Assembly (NCBI GenBank): GCA_024638585.1
Contig: JAHEKA010000142.1
Location: 1 to 6,215, forward strand
Length of the DNA stretch: 6,215 nucleotides
Source: Rhodospirillales bacterium
GTDB taxonomy: Bacteria; Pseudomonadota; Alphaproteobacteria; SMXQ01
Reading direction: 5' to 3'
Shown here piece by piece: positions 1-5,991 of the stretch. The position numbers and the translations under genes are program-made. The notes under the pieces were generated by a model that was given only the letters and a program-made list of their open reading frames with translations, did not search any database and was not told the origin of the DNA. How positions within the stretch are numbered: position 1 is the first letter of the stretch; the number at the start of each line of letters is the position of its first letter.

Positions 1-2
1 TT

Positions 3-18
3 CACGATCCTTCTCCTT
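3..18 (-). promoter_or_regulatory. Ribosome-binding site and probable GTG start of a gene running off the left edge
   Basis: Read on the minus strand, AAGGAG (18 to 13) is followed after 7 nt by GTG (5 to 3), a good Shine-Dalgarno/start pair. Only the start codon and two further bases are inside the window, so the product cannot be read. In rhizobial relatives the gene after ptsH is often ahcY (S-adenosylhomocysteinase); that identity is a guess from synteny and nothing here proves it. The promoter at 103-131 points at this start and would give a leader of about 90 nt. Confidence 0.45.
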
Positions 19-83
19 GGCAATCCGCGGCGCCCCATCGCCCACGGCGGAGGGGCTCGAGAGGACGGTAACCGGCTGTTATG

Positions 84-113
84 AACAAAATATAAAGACA
101 GGCTTATATTGTT
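84..113. repeat. AT-rich inverted repeat over the leftward promoter
   Basis: AATATAA (89-95) and TTATATT (104-110) form a perfect 7-bp inverted repeat around 8 nt. It extends outward imperfectly through AACA (84-87) and TGTT (110-113) when two bases are allowed to bulge. It covers the -10 box (103-108) of the leftward promoter, so it could be a repressor site; as RNA only the part downstream of the start would be transcribed. Confidence 0.4.
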
Positions 114-131
114 ATATATGGCCGCTGGCAA
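103..131 (-). promoter_or_regulatory. Sigma-70-type promoter reading leftwards
   Basis: On the minus strand TTGCCA (131 to 126) and TATAAG (108 to 103) are separated by exactly 17 nt, a good match to -35 and -10 elements. It lies in a strikingly AT-rich patch (about 78-120) within otherwise GC-rich DNA. Transcription would begin near 96 and serve the gene starting at about position 5, making that gene independent of the ptsH operon. An AT-rich inverted repeat (84-113) overlaps the -10 element and could be an operator. Confidence 0.5.
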
Positions 132-177
132 GCAGAAATGCGCTAGGTTTCCGGTGGTGCGGTCCCTGGACCAAAGT

Positions 178-206
178 GTGCGGCAGCCGGCCCGGGCGGC
201 CCGCAC
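178..206 (-). terminator. Possible weak terminator hairpin after ptsH
   Basis: Starting 3 nt after the ptsH stop, the minus strand can form a stem of GTGCGG (206 to 201) with CCGCAC (183 to 178); the GC-rich loop can pair further. The following bases read ACTTTGG, so there is no real U-tract. A second short palindrome GGTCC-CT-GGACC lies at 161-172. The structure could end the operon or protect its 3' end, but it is not a convincing intrinsic terminator. Confidence 0.3.
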
Positions 207-209
207 GGG

Positions 210-473
210 TCAGTCGTCGCCGAAGCCGCCTTCGACGAATTGGACAAGGGCCGCCAACGCCTCCGCCGCCTGGGGCCCACGGGCGCTGATCTCGACCTCG
301 GAGCCGGTCGACGCCGCCAGCATCATCAGCCCCATGATGGACCCGGCCGAGACCCGCCCGGCGCGGTTGCTCACCTCCACCTCCGCATCGAAGGTCTTGA
401 CCAGCTCGACGAAGCGCGCGGCGGGCCGGGCATGAAGGCCGAGCTTCCCGGTGACGGTGACACGCCGGGACAT
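210..473 (-). CDS. ptsH: HPr phosphocarrier protein of a regulatory PTS
   Basis: This 87-residue cytosolic protein has the family's usual size. HPr accepts phosphate from EI on a histidine and passes it to EIIA; a second, regulatory site is a serine phosphorylated by HprK. Both are visible: His14 in GLHARPAARF and Ser45 in SAGSIMG, each one residue off the usual numbers 15 and 46. The ATG at 473 is chosen because it puts these residues where the family has them. The frame is open further up, with an ATG at 500 and a TTG at 515 that overlaps the EIIA stop as TTGA, but these would add 9 or 14 unconserved residues. No start has a strong Shine-Dalgarno, so coupling to the upstream EIIA gene is likely. 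EI is not encoded in the window. Confidence 0.93.
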   Translation of the reverse strand: MSRRVTVTGKLGLHARPAARFVELVKTFDAEVEVSNRAGRVSAGSIMGLMMLAASTGSEVEISARGPQAAEALAALVQFVEGGFGDD

Positions 474-511
474 CCAGGAACCCGGCTCAGACGGCGGCAT
501 GAGGCATACGC

Positions 512-952
512 TCAATCGTCATCCGAGGGATTGAGAAAGCTGGAGGCGATATTGATGTACTTGCGCCCCGCCTCCTGCACCTCGGTGACCACCTCGGCCA
601 GGGACAGGGACGCGCGGGTGGACGCGAATTTGATGAGCATCGGCAGGTTGACCCCGGCGATCACCTCCACCGCCTCCACGCCCATGGCAGACAGCGCCAG
701 GTTCGAAGGCGTCCCACCGAACATGTCGGTCATGACCACACAGCCCGCACCGGTCTGTACCTTGGCGATGGCATCGAGAATATCCGCCCGCCGGGCCTCG
801 ACATCGTCATCGGGTGCGATGGAGATACAGACCGCCGCCTCCTGGGTGCCCACGACGTGCTCGAGGGCATCGAGCAGCGCCTCGCCGACCGCACCATGGG
901 TCACCAACACGAGGCCGATCATGTCCCCGGTGTCTTCGCCGCCGTCGCTCAT
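512..952 (-). CDS. PTS EIIA component, mannose/fructose (EIIA-Man) family
   Basis: This 146-residue soluble protein is a single EIIA-Man domain. The N-terminal strand IGLVLVTHG carries the phosphorylatable His19. The family motif TDMFGGTPSN is at 75-84 and GVNLPMLIKF is near 100-109. It would take phosphate from HPr. With no EIIB or EIIC domain here it probably acts as a regulatory output rather than in sugar transport, as proposed for such genes in alphaproteobacteria. The start at 952 overlaps the rapZ stop as ATGA and has GGGAG 7 nt upstream, which favours it over the internal ATG at 922, although homologues often begin at the equivalent of that Met (MIGLV). The gene would be labelled manX-like or ptsIIA in annotation pipelines. 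The acidic tail NPSDDD is unremarkable. Confidence 0.92.
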   Translation of the reverse strand: MSDGGEDTGDMIGLVLVTHGAVGEALLDALEHVVGTQEAAVCISIAPDDDVEARRADILDAIAKVQTGAGCVVMTDMFGGTPSNLALSAMGVEAVEVIAGVNLPMLIKFASTRASLSLAEVVTEVQEAGRKYINIASSFLNPSDDD

Positions 953-1887
953 GACACCGCTCCCTGTTGACCCTGGGATTCCGCCGCTGCCTCACGATGG
1001 CTGACCGCCACGCTGAGGGTTTCTCCCTTCAGCCATTCGCCCAACCGCTCGGCAACATAGACCGAGCGGTGCCGGCCGCCGGTGCAACCCACGGCGATGG
1101 TCAGGTAGCTCTTCCCTTCATTGATGTAGCCGGGGATCAACACGGTCATGAGGCCCGTCAACGCATCGAAGAACGGAACGAACTGGGGGTCCCCGGCAAT
1201 GAAGTCCCCGACATCGGCCTCGAGGCCCGTCTTGTCGCGCATGTCCGGGTCGTAATGGGGGTTGGCGAGAAAGCGGACGTCGAACACAAGGTCGGCTTCG
1301 CGCGGCACCCCATTGCGGTAGGAAAACGACACCACGAACGCGGTAAGCTGGTTCTGTTCCACGCCGTTGAAATGGCCGGTCAGCATGCGGCGCAATTCGC
1401 TGGGGGTCAGGTCCGTGGTGTCGATGACGAGATCCGCTCGCTCTCTCAGCGCCTTCAGAAGCTGCCGCTCCCGGGCGATCCCGTCCAGGACCGGCCGGTC
1501 GGCGGCCAGGGGGTGCGGGCGCCGGGTTTCGGTAAAGCGGCGCTGCAACACCTCGTCCGACGAATCGAAGAACACCAATTGCACATCGATCCGGCCGCCC
1601 GCCATGACCCGGTCAATTTCCGCCAGGACCGAGTCGACGCCGAAATCCCGGGTGCGGATATCGACACCGACGGCAAGATCACGGGACAGTTGCTTCTGAC
1701 CGGACGTCAGTGCCCACAAAAGTCCCAGCGGCATGTTGTCGACCGCGTCGAAGCCCATATCCTCGAAGGTTTTCAATGCCGACGACCGTCCCGCGCCGGA
1801 CATGCCGGTCACCAGGACCAGGCGGCTCTTGGGCGCGACGCCGGCCTCCGCCCCCGCCGGCCGGTCTGACGCGCGCGCGTCGTTCAT
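949..1887 (-). CDS. rapZ: RapZ-family nucleotide-binding protein (RNase adapter / YvcJ family)
   Basis: At 312 residues this is slightly longer than typical RapZ (about 285) because of an Ala/Arg-rich N-terminal extension of about 20 residues and a polar tail. A Walker A motif GMSGAGRS is at 28-35, followed by the family stretch FEDMGFDAVDNMP (41-53). The C-terminal domain carries the hallmark GCTGGRHRS at 267-275. In E. coli RapZ delivers the sRNA GlmZ to RNase E and controls amino-sugar synthesis; in alphaproteobacteria the target is not established, so only the family is certain. It follows hprK after 64 nt and overlaps the EIIA start by ATGA. ATG 1887 is the first ATG, GTG or TTG I see in this frame near the conserved region, but it lacks a Shine-Dalgarno. 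A tiny ORF ending on it (1884-1910) may couple its translation. Confidence 0.93.
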   Translation of the reverse strand: MNDARASDRPAGAEAGVAPKSRLVLVTGMSGAGRSSALKTFEDMGFDAVDNMPLGLLWALTSGQKQLSRDLAVGVDIRTRDFGVDSVLAEIDRVMAGGRIDVQLVFFDSSDEVLQRRFTETRRPHPLAADRPVLDGIARERQLLKALRERADLVIDTTDLTPSELRRMLTGHFNGVEQNQLTAFVVSFSYRNGVPREADLVFDVRFLANPHYDPDMRDKTGLEADVGDFIAGDPQFVPFFDALTGLMTVLIPGYINEGKSYLTIAVGCTGGRHRSVYVAERLGEWLKGETLSVAVSHREAAAESQGQQGAVS

Positions 1888-1910
1888 CTGGGCAATCGAT
1901 GTATCGACAT
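1884..1910 (-). other. Possible 8-codon leader ORF overlapping the rapZ start
   Basis: ATG at 1910 opens a frame reading MSIHRLPR and stops at a TGA (1886 to 1884) that overlaps the rapZ ATG as ATGA. GAGGAG lies upstream at 1929 to 1924, 13 nt before this ATG, which is a long spacing. rapZ itself has no nearby Shine-Dalgarno, so reinitiation after this mini-ORF is one way it could be translated. Chance is also a reasonable explanation. Confidence 0.25.
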
Positions 1911-1951
1911 GGGACCGGGCCTGCTCCTCGCCGGCACACAGGTATAGGCGG

Positions 1952-2413
1952 TTAGGAATGCGGCATTATAACCCCTGCGCCCCGTCCCACCGCAAGCCGC
2001 AGCTTGGCCAGGGCCGATGCCTCGAACGGCGCCAGTTCGATGCGCGGCACGGCAACGCCCATCAGGTCCGCCCTGCCGGGCGCGGGCAACCGCGCGACCG
2101 TGCCGCCCGGGACCAGATCGACGACCAAGGCAAGCCGGGCTTCATCCGCCAGCCGGTCCGCCTCGATCCGAATCAGGCCGATGCCGTTGACCTCCATCAT
2201 GCCCTTGAGGGCATCGGGCGCCCGGGCGATCACGGCGCCGTCCCGGAGGGCAAGGTGCACCCGATCGTCGGCCACCAGCCGCGCGCCATCGTCCATCAGC
2301 CTCAGCGCCAAATCGGACTTTCCGGCGCCAGGCGGCCCCCGAAGGAGGACCCCGTTGGTCCCCATCAGGACGCAGGTGCCATGCTCGGTGGGGAGGGGCG
2401 GCGGCTCACTCAT
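1952..2413 (-). CDS. hprK: HPr kinase/phosphorylase, short alphaproteobacterial form
   Basis: HprK phosphorylates HPr on its regulatory serine using ATP and can reverse the reaction. This 153-residue protein is only the C-terminal catalytic domain; the N-terminal domain of the roughly 310-residue Firmicutes enzyme is absent, as is known for alphaproteobacterial versions. It shows His11 in HGTCVLMG, Walker A GPPGAGKS at 26-33, the catalytic Asp pair in LVADD (49-50) and the HprK signature region EVNGIGLI at 74-81. The ATG at 2413 overlaps the end of chvG by 8 nt, suggesting translational coupling; a GTG at 2449 in the same frame would add 12 unconserved residues and a longer overlap. Its substrate HPr is encoded three genes downstream. 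Confidence 0.93.
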   Translation of the reverse strand: MSEPPPLPTEHGTCVLMGTNGVLLRGPPGAGKSDLALRLMDDGARLVADDRVHLALRDGAVIARAPDALKGMMEVNGIGLIRIEADRLADEARLALVVDLVPGGTVARLPAPGRADLMGVAVPRIELAPFEASALAKLRLAVGRGAGVIMPHS

Positions 2414-4127
2414 TTGTGGCCGCGGGCAGGGTGACCACGAACCGCGCACCCGCCACCCGTCCGTTGCGTTCGATGTTTTCGGCTCGAATGCGGCCGTGAT
2501 GGGCGATCACGATCTGCTTGGAGATGGACAGGCCCAGTCCCGAATGGGTGCCGAATTTCTCGCCTTCCGGGCGCTCGGTGTAGAACCTCTCGAATACGGC
2601 ATCGAGCTTGCCCGGCGGCAGGCCCGGACCCTCGTCCTCAACCGAGATGCGCAGCCATGGCCCGCGGCGTTCGGCCCTGAGCACGATCACGCCCTTGGGC
2701 GGCGAGAAAGACACCGCATTGGAGATCAGGTTGCGCAGCACCTGGGCCAAGCGGTCTTCCATACCGATCACCTTAAGCGGTTTGTCATCGGGCAGGTCGA
2801 GACGGATCTGCGGCGCATCGGATCCGCGCCCTTCGGCGGCGATCCGCTCCACCTCGACCAGGGTCGTCAAGAGGCCTTCGATATCGACGCTGTCCATGTC
2901 GGCGCGAGAGAGCTCGGCGTCCAGGCGCGAGGCATCGGAGATGTCGCTGATCAGACGGTCGAGCCGCTGAACATCGTCGAGGATGATCGCCATCAGGCGT
3001 TGCTGCTGTCGCGGGTCGTCCAACCTGGCCGCGGTTTCCACCGCGCTGCGCAGGCTGGTCAGCGGATTCTTGATCTCATGGGCAACGTCGGCGGCGAAAC
3101 TCTCGATCGCCTCCATCCGGGTCCACAGCGCCTGGGTCATGTCGCGCAGCGAGCCCGAAAGGTCGCCGATCTCATCGCCCCGCTTGGTGAAATCCGGGAT
3201 TTCCGTTTCCTGGCCGCGGCCCGAGCGCACCCGATCGGCGGCGGCGGCAAGGCGGCGCACCGGGCGGGCAATGGTGCCGGCCAGCCACAGCGACAAGAGC
3301 ACGGTGACGAAGATGACGCCGGCGAACACCTTGAGAATTTCGAGCCGCACGTTGCGCAGGCTGTTTTCGATGGCTTCCTCGTCCACCGACAGCATCAACG
3401 CGCCCAGCACCTGCTTGTAGCGTTGCACCGGAACGGCGACCAGCATCACCAGGCGGCCATCATCGTCAATCTTGACTTCGCGCCCGATCTCCCCCACCAG
3501 GGCCTTCTGGGTCACCCCGTAATACTCGGCGCGGGGTTCGGCATGCTCGATATAGATCGGATAGGTCCGGCGTTCGGGCAACTGACGCACGATCCAGTCA
3601 TAGAAATCCACCACCGATCCCAGGAAGGAACGCCCGGTCTCCGTCGGCGGCGGCAGCACCGCGATCTGAACCTTGCCGCCGGCAGTGCCGAAATACCGGG
3701 AATCGGCGATCAGGTCGCCATTGGCCGCAAACAGGCGGGCGCGCAGCCCGGCGGGCGTCGCCAGACGGCGGACGATGGGCCGGGCCTGGGGGGTCAGGAA
3801 ATCGCGGCCCACGGTGGTGTTGGTGGTGACCGCCGCCTCGCCCAGGGCGGCGGCGAAGATGCCGCCTTGAGTCACGAGGGAATCAAGCTGGTCCTGGATC
3901 AGGCTCTGCTTGTACCGGTCAAGGTAGAGCAACCCGGCGCCGAGGATGGCAAGCCCCAGAAGGTTGACCGCAAGCACCCGCCAGGTCAGGGACCGGAATC
4001 GCTTGGCCGGGCGCGAGCCGCTCGCGGCGAAGTCAGACGATGGCACACGTCCGGCCCCTTCGGGTAGGGCACGGCGCTTCTCCGGCTGCGCGACCCGCGC
4101 GTCGCGTTCGGTTGTCTCGACCGCCAT
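2406..4127 (-). CDS. chvG: Membrane sensor histidine kinase, ChvG/ExoS family
   Basis: This 573-residue kinase is probably the partner of the adjacent ChvI. The order is: a basic/Pro-rich cytoplasmic N-tail (1-48), TM1 (about 49-69), a periplasmic sensing domain of about 195 residues, TM2 (about 267-286), HAMP (about 285-338), dimerisation/phosphoacceptor domain with His350 in FAADVAHEIKNPLTSLRSA, then the ATPase domain with N-box NLISNA (466-471), G1 DEGPG (498-502) and G2 GTHSGLGLS (526-534). All catalytic boxes are intact. In rhizobia, Agrobacterium and Brucella this pair responds to acid or envelope stress and controls surface polysaccharides and virulence or symbiosis; the signal here is unknown. 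ATG 4127 is the first possible start, since an in-frame TGA lies just upstream; its Shine-Dalgarno is poor. It follows chvI after 66 nt and overlaps hprK. Confidence 0.93.
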   Translation of the reverse strand: MAVETTERDARVAQPEKRRALPEGAGRVPSSDFAASGSRPAKRFRSLTWRVLAVNLLGLAILGAGLLYLDRYKQSLIQDQLDSLVTQGGIFAAALGEAAVTTNTTVGRDFLTPQARPIVRRLATPAGLRARLFAANGDLIADSRYFGTAGGKVQIAVLPPPTETGRSFLGSVVDFYDWIVRQLPERRTYPIYIEHAEPRAEYYGVTQKALVGEIGREVKIDDDGRLVMLVAVPVQRYKQVLGALMLSVDEEAIENSLRNVRLEILKVFAGVIFVTVLLSLWLAGTIARPVRRLAAAADRVRSGRGQETEIPDFTKRGDEIGDLSGSLRDMTQALWTRMEAIESFAADVAHEIKNPLTSLRSAVETAARLDDPRQQQRLMAIILDDVQRLDRLISDISDASRLDAELSRADMDSVDIEGLLTTLVEVERIAAEGRGSDAPQIRLDLPDDKPLKVIGMEDRLAQVLRNLISNAVSFSPPKGVIVLRAERRGPWLRISVEDEGPGLPPGKLDAVFERFYTERPEGEKFGTHSGLGLSISKQIVIAHHGRIRAENIERNGRVAGARFVVTLPAATNE

Positions 4128-4157
4128 CCTTACCGGTCATCCCCTGCCACGGCACCG

Positions 4158-4171
4158 GCGGCATGCGCCGC
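4158..4171 (-). repeat. Small hairpin in the chvI-chvG spacer
   Basis: The 66-nt spacer between the two genes contains a perfect 5-bp stem, GCGGC (4158-4162) with GCCGC (4167-4171) around a 4-nt loop. It is flanked by a 9-nt direct repeat GCACCGGCG (4152-4160 and 4170-4178). It could tune the ratio of regulator to kinase mRNA, but short GC-rich pairings of this kind also arise by chance in such DNA. Confidence 0.25.
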
Positions 4172-4193
4172 ACCGGCGCGACCGCCCTTACCC

Positions 4194-4910
4194 TTAAGAT
4201 TCGCGATACCGGTATCCCAGGCCGTAGAGCGTTTCGATCTGGGCAAATTCTTTATCGACAGCCTTGAACTTGCGCCTCAGGCGTTTGATATGGCTGTCGA
4301 TGGTGCGGTCATCGACGTAGATATGCTCGCCATAGGCGGCATCCATCAACTGGTCCCGGTTCTTGACGTGACCCGGGCGTTCCGCCAACGAGCGCAGGAT
4401 CAGGAACTCGGTGACCGTGAGCTGTACCGGGCTGTCGCGCCAGGTGCACAGATGCCGTTCGGAATCGAGGATCAGATCGCCCCGGGTCATGGTGCCTTCG
4501 TCACCGGCCGCAGCCCCGCCGCCGTTCTTGGCCGGCGCCCCGTTGGCATCGGCACGGCGCAGCAGCGTGCGGATACGTTCCAGCAGAAGCCTCTGGGAGA
4601 ACGGCTTGCGGATGTAGTCGTCCGCACCCATGCGCAGGCCCAGGAGCTCGTCCACCTCATCGTCCTTGGAGGTCAGGAAGATCACCGGCATCTGGGAACT
4701 GCGCCGGATCCGGTTGAGCAGTTCCATGCCGTCCATGCGCGGCATCTTGATATCGAGGATCGCCAGGTCCACCGGATTGTCAGCAAGACCTTCCAGCGCC
4801 TTAGCGCCATCGGTATAGGTGTCGACATCGAATCCCTCGGCCTCGAGGGACATGGATACCGAAGTCAGGATGTTCTGGTCGTCATCGACCAGTGCAATGG
4901 TCCGGGCCAA
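4194..4910 (-). CDS. chvI: OmpR-family response regulator, ChvI family
   Basis: This 238-residue cytosolic transcription factor has an N-terminal receiver domain (1-120) and a C-terminal winged-helix domain (about 142-236). The acidic pocket is DDD at 9-11, the phosphoacceptor Asp53 lies in LAILDIKMP, Thr80 in FLTSKDD and Lys102 in IRKPF; the recognition-helix stretch is RTIDSHIKRLRRKF (202-215). A Gly/Ala-rich linker (122-139) joins the domains. The start is TTG at 4910: AAGGGG lies 7 nt upstream, and the resulting MARTIALVDDD matches the way the family begins. An ATG at 4917 is in another frame and only 1 nt from the Shine-Dalgarno. The gene heads the minus-strand block and diverges from the metal transporter. 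ChvG is the expected kinase. Confidence 0.94.
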   Translation of the reverse strand: MARTIALVDDDQNILTSVSMSLEAEGFDVDTYTDGAKALEGLADNPVDLAILDIKMPRMDGMELLNRIRRSSQMPVIFLTSKDDEVDELLGLRMGADDYIRKPFSQRLLLERIRTLLRRADANGAPAKNGGGAAAGDEGTMTRGDLILDSERHLCTWRDSPVQLTVTEFLILRSLAERPGHVKNRDQLMDAAYGEHIYVDDRTIDSHIKRLRRKFKAVDKEFAQIETLYGLGYRYRES

Positions 4911-5045
4911 TGTTCATCCCCTTGTTCTTTGCATTCTAGCGAATGACACGGTTTACGTCCCGAGTGCCGACATTCTGCACCAAATGAACGGGCATCCATA
5001 GGGAAACCGGCCCCACGGAACCCCGGAAATAGGGCGATTTGAGGG

Positions 5046-5082
5046 CAATCACCCCATGACCATCATGTGTATGGGGGTATTG
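5046..5082. promoter_or_regulatory. Inverted repeat abutting the nickel/cobalt transporter promoter; candidate operator
   Basis: CAATCACCCCAT (5046-5057) and ATGGGGGTATTG (5071-5082) are inverted copies matching at 10 of 12 positions, with 13 nt between. The right arm ends exactly where the -35 box begins. The ATACCCCCAT core (reverse of 5071-5080) resembles the A/T-flanked G/C-tract half-sites of the RcnR/CsoR/FrmR metalloregulator family. Binding by such a regulator, or by another metal sensor, is inferred; no regulator gene is present in the window. Confidence 0.4.
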
Positions 5083-5110
5083 TTGACTCCCTCAAAACCT
5101 TACCTATTAT
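5083..5110 (+). promoter_or_regulatory. Sigma-70-type promoter for the nickel/cobalt uptake genes
   Basis: TTGACT (5083-5088) and TATTAT (5105-5110) are separated by 16 nt, each differing from consensus at one position. Transcription would begin near 5117, leaving a leader of about 77 nt before the start at 5194. This is the strongest promoter-like sequence in the window. It is presumably used for the transporter gene and cbtB/cbtA. Confidence 0.65.
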
Positions 5111-5193
5111 GAGGCCAGCGCATATCAGCCAAGGCGCCCGCAGTGCAAGGCTGCAGAACAATAAGAACTCATCAGGGGTAAGGACCAAAACAA

Positions 5194-5904
5194 ATGCTCT
5201 ATGTACTGGGGCTTGGCTTTCTCATCGGAATGAAGCACGCCCTTGAGGCGGATCACGTCGCCGCCGTGGCCAGTCTGGCTTCGGGCAGCGGGTCGGTGGG
5301 TGAAACCACGAAGATGGGCGTCGCCTGGGGGCTCGGCCATACCGCCACCCTGTTCCTGATCGGCACCATCGTTCTGGTTTTGGAATGGGTGGTGCCGGAA
5401 ACCATGGCGTTGGCGCTGGAATTCGTCGTCGGATTGATGTTGGTGGCGCTGGGGATCGACGTCATGGTGCGGATGATCCGGCGCAATGCCCATTTTCATG
5501 CCCACGCCCATGGCGGCGCAGAGCATTTTCACGCCCACCGCCACCAACCCGACGCCGGGCACGCCGCCGCCGCCCATGCCCACACCCACCCCAAGGGCCT
5601 GCCGTGGCGCGCCCTGCTGGTGGGCTCGGTGCATGGCCTGGCCGGCTCCGCCGCCCTGGTGCTGTTGACCCTGTCGACCATCCAGTCGGTTTGGACGGGG
5701 CTGGCCTATATGCTGCTGTTCGGCCTCGGTTCGGTCGCCGGGATGGCGATCCTGTCCTGCGCCATCGCCCTGCCACTTCGGTTTACCGCGCGGCACATGA
5801 CCTGGGCATTCCGGGGCTTGACCGCATCGGTCGGGGCCGCGACCATGGTGCTGGGAATGTCCATCGCCTGGCGTGTCGCCTTCGCCGAAGGGCTGTTTCA
5901 CTAG
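5194..5904 (+). CDS. NicO/NiCoT-family nickel/cobalt transporter (UreH-like)
   Basis: This 236-residue inner-membrane protein has about six hydrophobic segments (roughly 3-13, 43-63, 70-92, 138-160, 165-192, 207-230). The metal-binding signature HALEADHVAA is at 15-24, GLGHT at 46-50 and the second-half motif GSVHGLAGSAAL at 144-155. These match nickel/cobalt permeases and the related proteins annotated UreH. A hydrophilic loop at 100-132 holds 12 histidines in 33 residues, a likely metal-binding segment. AAGGA lies 9 nt before the ATG. Neighbouring cbtB and cbtA point to cobalt rather than nickel, and I see no urease or hydrogenase gene, but the substrate cannot be decided from sequence. Import direction is assumed from the family; some NicO relatives such as RcnA export. 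Confidence 0.85.
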   Translation: MLYVLGLGFLIGMKHALEADHVAAVASLASGSGSVGETTKMGVAWGLGHTATLFLIGTIVLVLEWVVPETMALALEFVVGLMLVALGIDVMVRMIRRNAHFHAHAHGGAEHFHAHRHQPDAGHAAAAHAHTHPKGLPWRALLVGSVHGLAGSAALVLLTLSTIQSVWTGLAYMLLFGLGSVAGMAILSCAIALPLRFTARHMTWAFRGLTASVGAATMVLGMSIAWRVAFAEGLFH

Positions 5905-5991
5905 GGCGGCAGCGGATTCTCCGGCAACGGGGACGACCGAGCCATCGCTGGACACCTGCGCGGAAAGTTTGAACTGCCGGGGGAAGCCACA

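Larger units (their letters stand above)
4911..5193. other. Divergent intergenic control region
   Basis: This 283-nt stretch separates the leftward chvI block from the rightward metal-uptake genes and contains no convincing gene. Its right half holds the inverted repeat 5046-5082, the promoter 5083-5110 and a leader of about 77 nt. The left half must drive chvI, but I see no confident promoter; TAGAAT on the minus strand (4938 to 4933) lacks a recognisable -35 and would leave almost no leader. The C/G-rich block around 5008-5034 contains CCGG twice but no clear riboswitch or terminator. Confidence 0.7.

Noticed and set aside
161..172. Palindrome GGTCCCTGGACC downstream of ptsH as an intrinsic terminator
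   Set aside because: The 2-nt loop is too tight for the full stem, and no U-tract follows on the minus strand.
240..1004. Plus-strand open frame of 254 codons opposite ptsH and the EIIA gene
   Set aside because: It spans two genes with clear active-site histidines on the other strand and reads as low-complexity Pro/Arg/Ser sequence.
967..1869. Plus-strand open frame of 300 codons opposite rapZ
   Set aside because: Antisense to rapZ, whose Walker A and GCTGGRHRS motifs are intact; no domain was recognised in the antisense translation.
2004..4067. Plus-strand open frame of 687 codons opposite hprK and chvG
   Set aside because: It lies antisense to two genes with intact family motifs. Its translation is His/Gly/Arg/Gln-rich low-complexity sequence with no recognisable domain, as expected for an antisense frame in GC-rich coding DNA.
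4933..4938. TAGAAT on the minus strand as a -10 box for chvI
   Set aside because: No -35 match lies 16-18 nt upstream, and the start site would fall only a few bases before the Shine-Dalgarno at 4923-4918.
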